A DNA stretch of 64,000 bases. Origin: Ignavibacteriales bacterium. GTDB lineage: Bacteria > Bacteroidota > Ignavibacteria > Ignavibacteriales > Melioribacteraceae. Under the pieces are notes generated by a model. That model did not search any database. It was given only the letters and a program-made list of their open reading frames with translations, and was not told where the DNA came from. The stretch spans positions 120,163 to 184,162 of the forward strand of contig JAIOYW010000011.1 of the NCBI GenBank assembly GCA_021740915.1. The letters are read 5' to 3'. Positions 16,507 through 26,665 of the stretch are shown one piece after another (position 1 is the stretch's first letter; each line of letters begins with the position of its first letter). The position numbers and the translations under genes are program-made.

Positions 16507-18479
16507 TGAATTACTTTTACCGAAACTCAATAAGTAATTATATACATAGCAGCATCGATGAAATAATCGGCTCTATAAATCGTTTTAACGAGTTTGATTC
16601 TTCTTTTTTGCAAAATAAATCATGGGAACAGCAAATACCTATTTTAAAAAATGCTTTACAAGGATATGAAGGAGAAATTCTCTTTGAGATTTCCATTCCA
16701 AGAATGGGTAAACGAGTTGATACGTTAATTGTTATTAAAAATGTGGTATTCGTAATTGAATTTAAAGTAGGTGAAAATCATTTTCTAAATCATAATTTTG
16801 AACAAGTGTGGGATTATGCTTTGGACTTGAAAAACTTCCACAAAACAAGTCATGATGTTGTTCTTGTACCTGTTTTGATTGCAACCGAAGCAAAAAAATC
16901 CTATACAGAAATACTTCTAACGTCTCACAATGATAATCTGACAATCCCTGTTCGCATTGGGAGAAATGATTTAAAAGATGTAATTCAAAATGCTTTACTT
17001 TTCTTTTCTGATGAGCCGAACATAGATATAACTGAATATGTAAAGGGCGGTTATATGCCAACGCCGACAATAGTTGAAGCTGCGGTGTCACTTTATACAA
17101 CACACAGTGTTGAAAATATTACCCGAAGTGATGCTGATGCAAAGAATCTGACTGTTACCACCAAAACAATTTCCGAAATAATAGAAAGAGCAAAAAGTCA
17201 AAACGACAAAATAATTTGTTTTGTAACTGGTGTGCCCGGGGCGGGCAAGACACTTGTCGGATTGAATGTTGCCACCATGCATCTTGACAACCAAAACGGA
17301 AATGCCAGTGTTTATTTGTCAGGGAATAAACCCCTAGTTGATATTTTACAAGAAGCATTAGCAAGAGATAGAGTTTTAAGAGAAAAAGAAAAGGGAAATA
17401 AACTAACTAAAAAGACAGCTCACCAGGCAGTAAAAACATTTATCCAAATCATTCATCACTACAGAGATGAATATTTGAAGAATCCAGAAGCTCCTTATGA
17501 CCATGTTGCGATTTTTGATGAAGCGCAAAGGGCATGGAATAAAGAACAAACCGTAAAGTTTATGAAACGGAAAAAAGGTATTCCTGATTTTGATTATTCA
17601 GAGCCTGAATTTCTCATTTCTTGTCTGAACAGACATAAGGATTGGGCAGTCGTTATTTGTTTAGTTGGTGGTGGGCAAGAAATTAATACTGGGGAAGCTG
17701 GAATTTCTGAATGGTTAGATGCTTTGGATAAAACATTTTCTGACTGGAAGATTTATATTTCTCCCCACCTTACAGAATCGGAATATATTGCATTTGATGC
17801 TATCGAGAAATTGAAGCTAAATAATAGAATATATTTTGATGAAAATTTACATCTATCCGTATCAATGCGTTCATTCAGGGCAGAAAAATTGTCGTCATTT
17901 GTGAAAAATGTATTGGACATTGAAATGGAAAAGGCAAAAGGGGATTTTATACAAATAGCTGAAAAATATCCGATTGTTTTGACACGCGATATTATCAAGG
18001 CAAAGCAATGGTTAAGGGAAAAGGCGAGAGGTAGTGAGCGATATGGAATTGTGGTTTCATCGCAAGCATTAAGACTAAAACCATTTGCTATCGATGTTAA
18101 AACTCCTATGAATCACATAAATTGGTTTTTAGATGGTAAAGATGATGTTCGTTCATCATTTTATTTGGAAGATATTGCAACAGAATTTCATGTTCAAGGT
18201 CTTGAATTAGATTGGAGTTGTGTTGTTTGGGATGGTGACTTACGTTATTCTCAAAATGGCTGGCAAACTTATTCTTTCAAAGGCAACAAGTGGCAAAATA
18301 TTTTCAAGATGGACCGTAAAAAGTACCTTTTAAATGCATATCGTGTTTTACTAACAAGGGCAAGGCAAGGAATGGTGATTGTTATTCCTGAAGGAAATAG
18401 TGAAGACCATACTCGTAAAAAGGAGTACTATGACCCAACTTATAACTATTTGAGGAATATCGGATTACAAACAATTTAA
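16506..18479 (+). CDS. DUF2075 helicase with N-terminal PD-(D/E)XK-like nuclease domain
   Basis: The N-terminal 110 residues show a nuclease-like core: D72 in RVDTLIVI, then E85-F-K87 in VIEFKVG, followed by Q100 in EQVWDY, the PD-(D/E)XK order. The P-loop is GVPGAGKT (242-249), the Walker B/DExx box is DEAQ (338-341), and a late superfamily 1 motif reads RVLLTRARQG (about 617-626) with GLELDWSCVVWDGDL before it. The C-terminal ATPase matches DUF2075, a Schlafen-type SF1 helicase group. A nuclease joined to a helicase, together with AT-richness and a coupled small gene, suggests a mobile anti-invader function. No phage-defence assignment is made by homology here. Confidence 0.85.
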   Translation: MNYFYRNSISNYIHSSIDEIIGSINRFNEFDSSFLQNKSWEQQIPILKNALQGYEGEILFEISIPRMGKRVDTLIVIKNVVFVIEFKVGENHFLNHNFEQVWDYALDLKNFHKTSHDVVLVPVLIATEAKKSYTEILLTSHNDNLTIPVRIGRNDLKDVIQNALLFFSDEPNIDITEYVKGGYMPTPTIVEAAVSLYTTHSVENITRSDADAKNLTVTTKTISEIIERAKSQNDKIICFVTGVPGAGKTLVGLNVATMHLDNQNGNASVYLSGNKPLVDILQEALARDRVLREKEKGNKLTKKTAHQAVKTFIQIIHHYRDEYLKNPEAPYDHVAIFDEAQRAWNKEQTVKFMKRKKGIPDFDYSEPEFLISCLNRHKDWAVVICLVGGGQEINTGEAGISEWLDALDKTFSDWKIYISPHLTESEYIAFDAIEKLKLNNRIYFDENLHLSVSMRSFRAEKLSSFVKNVLDIEMEKAKGDFIQIAEKYPIVLTRDIIKAKQWLREKARGSERYGIVVSSQALRLKPFAIDVKTPMNHINWFLDGKDDVRSSFYLEDIATEFHVQGLELDWSCVVWDGDLRYSQNGWQTYSFKGNKWQNIFKMDRKKYLLNAYRVLLTRARQGMVIVIPEGNSEDHTRKKEYYDPTYNYLRNIGLQTI

Positions 18480-18629
18480 TTGTTTTTGTAGACATGCGAT
18501 TATTTCGAAGGTTGTTAAGTTTTAATAGATTAAAGAGCATTCTTGGTATCCCTGTCTCAATTAAGTTTAGGTGAAAGAAATTGAGAGACTTATTTAGTTC
18601 AATATTTTATTAAAACTGAATTTACTATT

Positions 18630-19139
18630 ATGGCAACCATTCTCCTTGCAATAAATGCAGATATCACAACGCTTGAAGTTGATGCAATAGTAAATGCGGC
18701 AAATAATTCACTGCTGGGCGGCGGTGGGGTTGACGGAGCTATTCACAGAGCTGCGGGTCCGGGACTGCTTGCCGAATGCAGAAAACTCAACGGCTGTGCT
18801 ACAGGAGATGTAAAAATTACGAACGGATATGATCTCAAAGCAAAGTACGTGATCCATACCGTGGGCCCGGTCTGGCATGGAGGTTCGCGGGGTGAAGAAG
18901 AACTGCTCGTTTCGTGCTACCGGCGCTCTCTCGAAATTGCCGCGGCAAATGGCATAGAATCGATTGCATTTCCGGGAATAAGCACAGGTGTTTACGGTTA
19001 CCCTTCCGAAAAAGCTGCTGAGATTGCAGTCCGCACTGTTAAAGCCGAAACTGAAAAATATCCCGGCCTCCGTGAGGTGATATTCTGCTGTTTCAGCGAA
19101 CAGGCGCTACGCATTTATGAACGGTTGTTGTCCGAATAA
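18630..19139 (+). CDS. Macro-domain protein, ADP-ribose hydrolase type
   Basis: 169 residues, a complete macro domain of the MacroD/YmdB class: [20 protein letters not shown], then [19 protein letters not shown] (the catalytic loop with its NAAN and [10 protein letters not shown] motifs), then [12 protein letters not shown] (ligand loop). Such proteins remove ADP-ribose from proteins or nucleic acids or deacetylate O-acetyl-ADP-ribose. It is 150 bases downstream of the nuclease-helicase and on the same strand, but its composition is less AT-rich, so it may be native. Confidence 0.93.
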   Translation: MATILLAINADITTLEVDAIVNAANNSLLGGGGVDGAIHRAAGPGLLAECRKLNGCATGDVKITNGYDLKAKYVIHTVGPVWHGGSRGEEELLVSCYRRSLEIAAANGIESIAFPGISTGVYGYPSEKAAEIAVRTVKAETEKYPGLREVIFCCFSEQALRIYERLLSE

Positions 19140-19386
19140 TTTCAAACTTTGATTCCCTTATTGCTTGCAAACATTGCTCAATTCGTGAGCAGGTTAATTA
19201 TAGTAGCCGCTGAATGAGTGTTCAGCATTTCGGGTAAACCTGTAAATACTTTTGCAGGGGAATGACCTGCCGGTTTTATCTGAAAAGAACAATTATGTTG
19301 TAAATCAGACAGATCCCCCTCAATATTTCTTTTTTCTGTATGAATTCAAGTAAATTTAGATACATAATAACTAAGGGTAGGAAGTT

Positions 19387-19860
19387 ATGTTTATACAATT
19401 ACTCGATATCATCAGAATAGTATTAGTCGGTATCGCCTTTTTCTTTGGCTACTCAGTGGGCTTTGGCGAAACCTACGACCCTGTTGCCCAATTACACCTT
19501 ATGATACCTGTGGTAATAGTTGCAATAGCGGGTATATCGGGAATAGAAGGTTTGTTTTTCGGGAAACAGGCGGCCTTGGCAAAAGGCTACGAAACCGGGA
19601 GCAATTACCAGAAACAATCCGCATTTGCCTTATTATCTTACGCTTTTGGCGCCTTACTGATTTATTTTGCTGACTGGGGTATTAAAGCAGAATTGAGTGT
19701 GTTATTTATTTTCTTCTTCTTCTTTACACTTTCAGCCGGAAACCACGGACTCGAAGCTATCCGTAAAAAGAATTATAAATGGCAGAACATCAATCGTCCG
19801 TTTATCCTGCTTCTGCTGCTGGCAGGGTTCGTTTATCCCGTTTATATGGCGCTTAAATAA
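19387..19860 (+). CDS. Small integral membrane protein of unknown function
   Basis: 157 residues with four predicted membrane segments: about 8-24, 36-52, 75-92 and 99-113, plus a fifth at 137-155. It resembles DUF6790-type proteins in the polar loop GLFFGKQAALAKGYETGSNYQK, but that is from memory and uncertain. A GGTAGGAAGTT leader precedes the start ATG. No catalytic motif is visible. Confidence 0.65.
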   Translation: MFIQLLDIIRIVLVGIAFFFGYSVGFGETYDPVAQLHLMIPVVIVAIAGISGIEGLFFGKQAALAKGYETGSNYQKQSAFALLSYAFGALLIYFADWGIKAELSVLFIFFFFFTLSAGNHGLEAIRKKNYKWQNINRPFILLLLLAGFVYPVYMALK

Positions 19861-19909
19861 TCATAAAACACAAAAGGATTAAACCTCAGCATCGGCAGTG
19901 TACAGAATA

Positions 19910-19933
19910 AAATCGGCAATTAGAAGCCGATTT
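19910..19933. terminator. Hairpin between convergent genes
   Basis: AAATCGGC and GCCGATTT form an 8-bp stem around an 8-base loop. It lies between the converging membrane protein and DUF4837 genes. The minus reading is followed by TTATTC, so it may work in both directions, but there is no long T run. Confidence 0.5.
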
Positions 19934-20038
19934 CTAAGAAAAAAATTAAGCAGATGAAATTCCGTATAATTCATCTCCGGGCTAAGACAATGAGTATTTA
20001 TCCCCCGTTGTTATGCGAAATATTTCAGCGCTTCTTTT

Positions 20039-21133
20039 CTACTCGGCTTCAGTTGCTTCCGAAAGCAATTCTTCAACCCTGTCCGGGCTTAATTCAGCTT
20101 CCGTTCTGAATGATTGCAGCAGCACATCAACCTGCTGAATCAGTTTTTTCTTGTAATATTTCGGAGCATATATCGAGCCGTCAACAAAATATGTCCGGTT
20201 GGTTTTCTCATCAAAGAACACATAGTTGATAAAAGGTCCGCCCATACTCTTATCATTCATACGCCAGAAGCCGTATGTCATTATCGAATACCTGCCGTTA
20301 AAATTTACCTCTTTGGTGCTTGAGATATCTGCAATTTCGACGTGGGCGCTGTCGTTGCTTGTGCGCATGAGTTTTTTTGTCAGGCGGTTCCTTACGGCGG
20401 TAACGGAATCGGTATTCAGCATTTCGGGGGTGCTGTTCTCAATCCAATGAACAAAAATCCATCTCTCCATATCGCTTCCAGGGGCGCGGCGCAGCCAAAC
20501 GAAATTCTCATCGGAATCGCTTTTGCCGAGATGATAATCGAGCTGCACAAAAATTGTCCAGCCGTAATCCCTAAGCAAATTTCCTTCAACTTCCTTTTTC
20601 TCGTAAGCGGGTTTATAAATTGTGCGGGATAATCTTTGATCGGATAATTTTTTAAAATAATAAACTAATTTTTCTTTGTTGGATAAGAGGTTCCGGTTGA
20701 TTTCTTCATACGAATTCCCGGTAACAATCATCACAAGCTGATTCTTTGCCCAGAGATCATATTTAAGGAAGAAAAATTCTCCTTTTTCGGTTATCATATC
20801 AACTACCGCAGAATCAAGAATGCTCTTAACATAATCCGAGGATTTCGAACCGCTGTTAAGCGGAGCAACAATAAGGACATTTTTCTTATCCCGGATTTTG
20901 TAAAAATTCTCAAAATTGTAACGTTTTAATCTGAACAGATTTTCAGGCTGGGGGGTATAGATTGTCATTCCGAAGACCTCGTTGACCGCATCATCCATAA
21001 AGGCAAAATCGGAAGAGTCGGAAACGAGATGAATTACATCCTCTTCACCGGCAGCAGGACGTTTTGAATCACACGCCGAAAAAGTCAGCAAAATAACAGA
21101 TAATGCGGCTGAAAGCAGAAAATATTTTTTCAT
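20039..21133 (-). CDS. DUF4837 family lipoprotein
   Basis: The N terminus is a lipoprotein signal with the lipobox ending at C21 (LTFSAC). The rest matches DUF4837, a family of cell-envelope lipoproteins from the Bacteroidota/Ignavibacteria group: DDAVNEVFGMTIYTPQPENLFRLKR near residue 46 and, in the middle, an aromatic W-V-R-R-A-P segment. Its function is unknown; the lipobox suggests anchoring in the inner or outer membrane facing the periplasm. It is the last gene of the greA-to-DUF4837 operon, 51 bases after the kinase-like gene. Confidence 0.85.
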   Translation of the reverse strand: MKKYFLLSAALSVILLTFSACDSKRPAAGEEDVIHLVSDSSDFAFMDDAVNEVFGMTIYTPQPENLFRLKRYNFENFYKIRDKKNVLIVAPLNSGSKSSDYVKSILDSAVVDMITEKGEFFFLKYDLWAKNQLVMIVTGNSYEEINRNLLSNKEKLVYYFKKLSDQRLSRTIYKPAYEKKEVEGNLLRDYGWTIFVQLDYHLGKSDSDENFVWLRRAPGSDMERWIFVHWIENSTPEMLNTDSVTAVRNRLTKKLMRTSNDSAHVEIADISSTKEVNFNGRYSIMTYGFWRMNDKSMGGPFINYVFFDEKTNRTYFVDGSIYAPKYYKKKLIQQVDVLLQSFRTEAELSPDRVEELLSEATEAE

Positions 21134-21184
21134 TCACTTTAGATTTTTGTTCTCCGATTTATACAAACGGCAAAAACTAAAGTT

Positions 21185-21853
21185 TCAGACAGGAACTCCT
21201 GAAAGGACGAGCGGAAGCCCGGGAAAGAAAATAAGATATAATCCCCACATAACAAATCCTATTGTCAGAGGGATAGCCAGGTTGTCATCAGCCCAGCCGT
21301 ATGAAATATTTTCGGCAATAGCGCCGGCGGCAATCGCCAAAAAGCCGATAATAAACTCACCGGGCAAATAACCGACTTTGGGAGTAAGAAGAACCACTAT
21401 ACAGCCGCTTATAAAAAAAGCCATAGTGCCCTCGAGACTTTTTGCCAGGAAACGGTGCTTCCCAAATTTTCTCCCGATAAGTGCTGCGGCAATATCTGAA
21501 ATTATGAGCACAGTAAAAGCAGTTACCGCAAAAACTTTCGGAAAAAGAAAGACAGTAAGAGCCCCGGAAATAAAAACATAAGTAGCCCCGGAAAGATTTT
21601 TGCTTTTTGGATCAAGTTCATGGGGGCGCATCATAATCCCGAAAAACCTGTTAAAAAACACGTTGAAATCCGGGAAAATATGGCGGCTTATATCGATGAT
21701 AAGGGATATGACAGTAAGGGGAATCAGCACGATAAGCGCTGACTCCCTCGAAATAAAATAATAGATCACAGGAATGGACAAGGAGCAAAGGTGAATAGAC
21801 TTACGCAAAAGTTCGTTTGTGTAAGCTATTGTTCCGCGATCGATATCAGGCAT
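21185..21853 (-). CDS. DGK1/SEC59/VTE5-type CTP-dependent lipid kinase-like protein
   Basis: 222 residues with about six membrane segments. It has the family's N-terminal ELLRKSIHL, then the central [10 protein letters not shown], the D-x-A-A-x-x-I/L-G-R motif ([16 protein letters not shown]), [10 protein letters not shown], and the closing DDNLAIPL. Members use CTP or ATP to phosphorylate polyprenols, phytol or diacylglycerol. Which lipid this enzyme uses is unknown. It overlaps ftsH by eight bases, which suggests translational coupling. Confidence 0.85.
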   Translation of the reverse strand: MPDIDRGTIAYTNELLRKSIHLCSLSIPVIYYFISRESALIVLIPLTVISLIIDISRHIFPDFNVFFNRFFGIMMRPHELDPKSKNLSGATYVFISGALTVFLFPKVFAVTAFTVLIISDIAAALIGRKFGKHRFLAKSLEGTMAFFISGCIVVLLTPKVGYLPGEFIIGFLAIAAGAIAENISYGWADDNLAIPLTIGFVMWGLYLIFFPGLPLVLSGVPV

Positions 21854-23939
21854 TTTCCGCCGGTTCGTTATTATCGTCGGATCTTTTCTTTTTTTCTTCC
21901 ATCAGTTTTTTAACATGATCGGGAATCTCTGCTGCGGCATCCTGATTACCATCTGCCTGGCTGTTCTTTTTCAGCGGAGGAAGATCTTCACCCTGCATAA
22001 TTTTATTAATCTCATCTCCATCAAGTATTTCTCTTTCGAGCAATTCGAGTGAAAGTTTATGAAGCATCTCAATATTTTCAGCAAGAATTTTTTCGGCTCT
22101 CACCATACAACTCATTACAATCGACTTAATTTCGTCATCAATTTCCTGAGCTATTTTCTCGCTGTAATTTTTGTGCTTGGTGATTTCCCTGCCGAGGAAT
22201 ATTTCTTCTTCATTCTGTCCATAGGCAAGCGGTCCGAGTTTATCGCTCATACCCCACTCACACACCATTTTTCGGGCAAGATTTGTAGCCTTCTCAATAT
22301 CGTTTCCTGCACCGGTTGTATAGCGGTTGAAAATAATCGTTTCAGCAGCTCTTCCGCCCAATGCATAAGTAATAGTCGCCTCCAGATATTCCCTGGAGTA
22401 TGTGTGTTTTTCATCCACCGGAAGATATGTTGTAACACCGAGAGCTCTTCCTCTTGGAATAATTGTGACTTTATGAACCGGATCAGCCTCGGGAATCATT
22501 CTCGCAACAAGAACGTGCCCTATTTCATGATAAGCGGTAAGTTTTTTCTCCTCTTCTGAGATAATGAGGCTTTTCCTCTCCATACCCATCATTACTTTAT
22601 CTTTGGCTTCTTCGAAGTCTTCCATTTCAACGCGCTTTTTATTCTTACGCGCGGCAAGTAGTGCCGCTTCGTTAACCATGTTGGCGAGATCAGCGCCGGC
22701 GAGTCCGGGAGTACCTTTTGCCATAACTTTCAGATCGACATCGGTTCCGAGCGGAATTTTTCTTGTGTGAACCTTAAGAATGCCCTCACGTCCCTGAACG
22801 TCGGGTCTGTCAACAACAACCTGTCTGTCGAATCTGCCCGGTCTGAGAAGCGCCGGATCGAGGACATCAGGTCTGTTTGTCGCGGCAATAATAATAACAC
22901 CGCTGTTTTGCTCAAATCCATCCATTTCAACAAGAAGCGCATTTAAAGTCTGCTCGCGTTCATCATGTCCGCCCCCGAGACCTGCGCCGCGGTGCCGACC
23001 GACTGCATCAATTTCATCAATAAAAATAATACATGGGGCGCTTTTCTTGCCCTGCTCAAAAAGGTCACGGACACGCGAGGCTCCAACACCCACAAACATC
23101 TCGACAAAATCTGCGCCGCTTATCGAAAAGAAAGGCACGCCTGCTTCGCCAGCAACGGCACGGGCAAGAAGTGTTTTTCCCGTTCCCGGAGGTCCTAAAA
23201 GAAGAACGCCGCGTGGAATTTTTCCGCCAAGCCGCTGGAATTTTGTAGGCTCTTTCAGAAACTCAATTATCTCTTCCAATTCAACTTTTGCTTCGTCAGC
23301 TCCTGCAACATCCTTAAAAGTAACTTTTATCTGCGATTCCGAAATCAGTTTTGCACGGCTTTTACCAAAATTGAAAAGACCTTTTGGTCCGCCTGCTCCT
23401 GATTGCATTCTGCGCATAAATATCACCCAGACTCCGATTATCAGTATCCAGGGCAGTATTCCAAGAATGACGGTGAGCCATTCGTTTGATTCTTTGACAA
23501 AAGTGTAATTGATACCTTTTTCCTGCCAGATAGTAACCTGTTTTTCAATTACAGGTTCAACGAGTGTAACGTTGAATTTTTTAACCTTCGTAAAAACATC
23601 ATTGATTTTGAGCCGTTCTTCTTCTTTAAGAGTCCCCTCAAAATTATAATCGTTTATATCCGTCTTTATAATACGGGCGCTTTCAATTTTATTATCCTGT
23701 AAAAGCACCTCATAAATATTAAAATCCACATTCGGGGCAGCAGTGTTTCCCGATTTCATAAACTGCATAACGATAACCGCAAGGACAATTACCATTCCCC
23801 AGCTTATGACCGTTTTTATTACTTTAGTCCAGTCAAGATCGCCGTCTGGTTTCTGAGGGTCTTTATCACCTCCGCCATTGTTTCGGTTATTAGCCTTTTT
23901 ATTATCGTTTTTTGCTGCCATATATAATTCTTTAAACAT
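21846..23939 (-). CDS. ftsH: ATP-dependent zinc metalloprotease FtsH
   Basis: A full-length 697-residue FtsH. Membrane segments are at 39-62 and 154-177 with a periplasmic domain between. The AAA module has Walker A GPPGTGKT (249-256), Walker B IFIDEI (305-310) and the second region of homology around [22 protein letters not shown] (352-372, split here). The zinc site is HEIGH (471-475), with a third ligand in AGNDIEKAT (about 549). The C-terminal tail is polar and lysine/glutamate-rich. It degrades misfolded and regulatory membrane proteins from the cytoplasmic face. The start at 23939 has a GGAG upstream; an ATG at 23921 also fits. It lies 16 bases after hpt. Confidence 0.97.
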   Translation of the reverse strand: MFKELYMAAKNDNKKANNRNNGGGDKDPQKPDGDLDWTKVIKTVISWGMVIVLAVIVMQFMKSGNTAAPNVDFNIYEVLLQDNKIESARIIKTDINDYNFEGTLKEEERLKINDVFTKVKKFNVTLVEPVIEKQVTIWQEKGINYTFVKESNEWLTVILGILPWILIIGVWVIFMRRMQSGAGGPKGLFNFGKSRAKLISESQIKVTFKDVAGADEAKVELEEIIEFLKEPTKFQRLGGKIPRGVLLLGPPGTGKTLLARAVAGEAGVPFFSISGADFVEMFVGVGASRVRDLFEQGKKSAPCIIFIDEIDAVGRHRGAGLGGGHDEREQTLNALLVEMDGFEQNSGVIIIAATNRPDVLDPALLRPGRFDRQVVVDRPDVQGREGILKVHTRKIPLGTDVDLKVMAKGTPGLAGADLANMVNEAALLAARKNKKRVEMEDFEEAKDKVMMGMERKSLIISEEEKKLTAYHEIGHVLVARMIPEADPVHKVTIIPRGRALGVTTYLPVDEKHTYSREYLEATITYALGGRAAETIIFNRYTTGAGNDIEKATNLARKMVCEWGMSDKLGPLAYGQNEEEIFLGREITKHKNYSEKIAQEIDDEIKSIVMSCMVRAEKILAENIEMLHKLSLELLEREILDGDEINKIMQGEDLPPLKKNSQADGNQDAAAEIPDHVKKLMEEKKKRSDDNNEPAENA

Positions 23940-23955
23940 TTACTCTGATTCTCCG

Positions 23956-24519
23956 TTATTCGCTTAAAGCGTAAATTGATCGTAAATTTCTGTATTTCTG
24001 CCCGTAGTCAAGTCCGTAACCAATTACAAACCTGTTAGGTATTTCAAATCCTACATAGTCCACTTTAATATCATGTTTCAGTCCCTCAGGTTTCAGTAAT
24101 AAAGAACAAACTTTAATGCTTGCAGGTTCATGAGAATCCAGCAGTTCGCGTATATATTTAACTGAAAGACCCGAATCAACAATATCTTCAATGATAACAA
24201 TATGTCGGTCCCGGACATCTGCATTGAGTTCCTTAAGCATTTTAACCTTGCCGCTGGATATTTTTTCGTCACCATAGCTGGACAGCTTAAAAAAATCCAT
24301 TTCGCATACAAGATCAAGGTTTTTCATCAGGTCCGACATAAAAATAAATGACCCGTTGAGAATCCCGATGAAAATTGGAAATTTATGCAGGAAATCTTTG
24401 GAAATCTGTTTGCCGAGTTCAGCAACCCTTGCCTGAATCTGTTCTTCAGTAAGCATCACTTCGAACCTTTCATCTCCGACAATAACAGCATCATCTTTAA
24501 CTAAATGTGCTTGATCCAT
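23956..24519 (-). CDS. hpt: Hypoxanthine phosphoribosyltransferase
   Basis: 187 residues, the normal size for the enzyme. The PRPP-binding signature VIIEDIVDSG appears around residue 110, followed by LSVKYI. The upstream LNGSFIFMSDLMKNL and the KLSSYG active-site segment also match, as does the closing VGFEIPNRFVIGYGLDYGQKYRNL, broken here for length. It salvages hypoxanthine (and often guanine) to nucleotides with PRPP. It overlaps tilS by 19 bases; tilS-hpt-ftsH adjacency is a widely conserved arrangement. Confidence 0.95.
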   Translation of the reverse strand: MDQAHLVKDDAVIVGDERFEVMLTEEQIQARVAELGKQISKDFLHKFPIFIGILNGSFIFMSDLMKNLDLVCEMDFFKLSSYGDEKISSGKVKMLKELNADVRDRHIVIIEDIVDSGLSVKYIRELLDSHEPASIKVCSLLLKPEGLKHDIKVDYVGFEIPNRFVIGYGLDYGQKYRNLRSIYALSE

Positions 24520-25871
24520 AATCTGTGTGTTTCTTTCGTACTTTCTTTTACTTTAAATCTTTCATCTATTCTTAAACCAACTATCCACACAATAATGTTC
24601 CTGTTCAAAAGCACAAGTTGATTTTTTCTTCTGGAACCGCTTATTTTAGCGTCTGTGAGGAAATCAGAAACCTTCTTAAAACCCCGCATACCAAGAGGAA
24701 TAAACTTATCACCGGGTTCCCAAATCCTCAGAATATAAAAAGGCTCAGAATTTCCGGCATCGATATATTCAGAAACACAATCCGGTTCAGAATACTGTTT
24801 TTCCGGTGACCCTTTATCGATTCCAATCTCATAATCACCGGAACGGGCGGATTTCCCCAAAAAAATTTTTAATATATCTTTTAAAGATAATTCTTTTTTT
24901 TCAATTATAACGTATCCCCTGTCCCTCCGGGCTGCGAGACCTCTCCCGATTTCTGCAATTTTCCCTGTCTGCTTTCCCGCCAGACTTATCAGTTTTTTGT
25001 AAGTATTAATATTATAATTCAGCGAATTTTTATTAAATATTCTCCGCAGGAGCTCTCCGGAAATTAATTTGTCATAATTAAAAAGTTCACTGCTTAAATA
25101 AATTTTATTGTCTTCGGCCTTCCATAATGTGTTCACCTGTTTTTCAAGATAATCCTCAATAAATAACAGGTGACCGCGGAGGATTGAGTTCATGTTGAAT
25201 ACAGCTTCGTCCAGGGCTGGATTAAGATCTTTTCTTATGCCCCCGATTATGTTGTTCCTCAGATAATTCCTTTCGAAAGACACATCCTGATTGCTTGAAT
25301 CTTCAACCCACTCAAGCCCTTCCCTCTGAAGATAAAAAATTATTTCGGGTTTGGTAAGGCAGAGAACCGGTCTAATAATATTTGAACGTTTGACGGGGAT
25401 ACCGCTCATGCCATTCAGCCCCGCTCCTTTGATCAGATTCAGAAAAGTAGTCTCGGTATTATCGTAAAGGTTATGAGCTGTCGCAATGTAATCATATCCG
25501 TTTTCCCGGGCACATATTTCAAGTTTTTCATAACGCAATTCCCGGGCAGCTTCCTCGAGCGACATCTTCATTCTGTTCCTGCCGGCAGCCGGAAAAACAG
25601 ATTCTACGAAATACGGTATTTCCAGTTTTTCGCAAAGTGATACACAGAACTTTTCGTCTCTTAGCGATTCACCACCCCTGAGATTATGGTTTATGTGACA
25701 TGCCCCCGGACTTATATCATATTTGCGGGAAAATTTTTTCAGGAAAAACAGCAGGAAAACAGAATCCGCTCCGCCGCTTAATGCAATTAAAATTCGGCTT
25801 CCGGGGTGGAAAAGATTATTTGATTTTATGAAGGAAAAAGTTTTCTCTTCTATCTTTTTTGTGCTGATAAT
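24501..25871 (-). CDS. tilS: tRNA(Ile)-lysidine synthase, without a standard start codon
   Basis: The frame extends far upstream of the internal ATG at 25571 and includes the essential PP-loop ALSGGADSV (residues 30-38), so 25571 is not the start. Between greA's stop (25899-25901) and the PP-loop there is no ATG, GTG or TTG in frame. An ATT at 25871 lies eight bases after AAGGAG and would start MISTKKIEEK, giving 456 residues, a normal TilS length. Alternatively, ATG 25888 starts MKESILLSAQK in another frame; a seventh A in the A6 run (25855-25860) would join it to the TilS frame. The C-terminal TilS domain is present. The enzyme converts the wobble C34 of tRNA-Ile(CAU) to lysidine. Confidence 0.88.
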   Translation of the reverse strand: MISTKKIEEKTFSFIKSNNLFHPGSRILIALSGGADSVFLLFFLKKFSRKYDISPGACHINHNLRGGESLRDEKFCVSLCEKLEIPYFVESVFPAAGRNRMKMSLEEAARELRYEKLEICARENGYDYIATAHNLYDNTETTFLNLIKGAGLNGMSGIPVKRSNIIRPVLCLTKPEIIFYLQREGLEWVEDSSNQDVSFERNYLRNNIIGGIRKDLNPALDEAVFNMNSILRGHLLFIEDYLEKQVNTLWKAEDNKIYLSSELFNYDKLISGELLRRIFNKNSLNYNINTYKKLISLAGKQTGKIAEIGRGLAARRDRGYVIIEKKELSLKDILKIFLGKSARSGDYEIGIDKGSPEKQYSEPDCVSEYIDAGNSEPFYILRIWEPGDKFIPLGMRGFKKVSDFLTDAKISGSRRKNQLVLLNRNIIVWIVGLRIDERFKVKESTKETHRLWIKHI

Positions 25872-25898
25872 AAAATACTCTCCTTCATTTTCAGAATG

Positions 25899-26369
25899 TT
25901 ATTCGAGTTTCAGGATTTCAAATTTGATAACACCAGCAGGCACTTTTGCTTCGAATACTTCGCCTGATTTTCTGCCCACAAGCGCATTGCCGATTGGTGA
26001 AGTAATTGAGATTTTCTTCTGTTCCAGATCCGCTTCTTCAGGAGAAACAATTGTATAAGTAGATTCTTTAAGCGTTTTAAGATTCTTAACAGTTACTTTG
26101 GAAAATATATGAACCTGGTCCTTCGGGAGAGCATTTCTGTCAATTACCATCGCTCTGGAGAGCTGATCTTCCATCTTATTGATTTTTAATTCAAGCAAAC
26201 CCTGCTCGTCTTTAGCCGCATCGTATTCAGCATTCTCTGACAGATCCCCGTGCGCCCTTGCTTCGGCAATCCTGCCTGCAATGTGCTTTCTGCCATTGGT
26301 TTTAAGATCGTTCAGTTCTTTTTCCATTTCGAGTAATTTTTCACGGCTAAGATATATTATGTTTGACAA
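25899..26369 (-). CDS. greA: Transcription elongation factor GreA
   Basis: 156 residues with the N-terminal coiled coil (YLSREKLLEMEKELNDLK..., then EARAHGDLSENAEYDAAKDEQ, the GreA signature with the acidic D-L-S-E-N-A-E-Y tip) and the C-terminal FKBP-like domain (ITSPIGNALVGRKSGEVFEAKVP, split for length). It stimulates transcript cleavage by backtracked RNA polymerase. It is the first gene of the minus-strand operon; tilS begins about 30 bases after its stop. Confidence 0.97.
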   Translation of the reverse strand: MSNIIYLSREKLLEMEKELNDLKTNGRKHIAGRIAEARAHGDLSENAEYDAAKDEQGLLELKINKMEDQLSRAMVIDRNALPKDQVHIFSKVTVKNLKTLKESTYTIVSPEEADLEQKKISITSPIGNALVGRKSGEVFEAKVPAGVIKFEILKLE

Positions 26370-26393
26370 ATTAACTCCGGTTCATTTGAAGAT

Positions 26394-26439
26394 AAAAAAA
26401 AGTGCCACCGCCATTCTCGTAAAAGAAATTGGCTGTGGC
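26394..26439 (-). terminator. Rho-independent terminator
   Basis: On the minus strand, GCCACAGCCA pairs with TGGCGGTGGC (one mismatch), followed by AC and eight T. The stem occupies 26404-26413 and 26430-26439. It sits about 225 bases after the stop of the GH2-domain gene and upstream of greA, so it should insulate greA from transcription coming from that gene. The rest of 26440-26665 holds no gene. Confidence 0.75.
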
Positions 26440-26665
26440 AATGACAAATTTAATAAAATCTTCAGTTGGTTTCAACAAATAGTTTTAAGGATATTGCCCG
26501 AAGGCAGTAATAACAGCTTAATCAGCCATTATGAATATCTGGTGATATGTCTGATTCCGGATAAATAAAAATAAAATTGGTGGAATCTATACTATAAAAT
26601 GACAATTCAAAAAAAATTAAACTAGAGTATGCTTAGAATAAAACTGCCGGCACGTGATGAAAAAA

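Noticed and set aside
23033..23508. Plus-strand open frames opposite ftsH
   Set aside because: They are antisense to the AAA module, whose homology is unambiguous.
26179..26568. Plus-strand open frame opposite greA
   Set aside because: Most of it is the antisense of greA's coiled-coil region, and the rest has no coding features.
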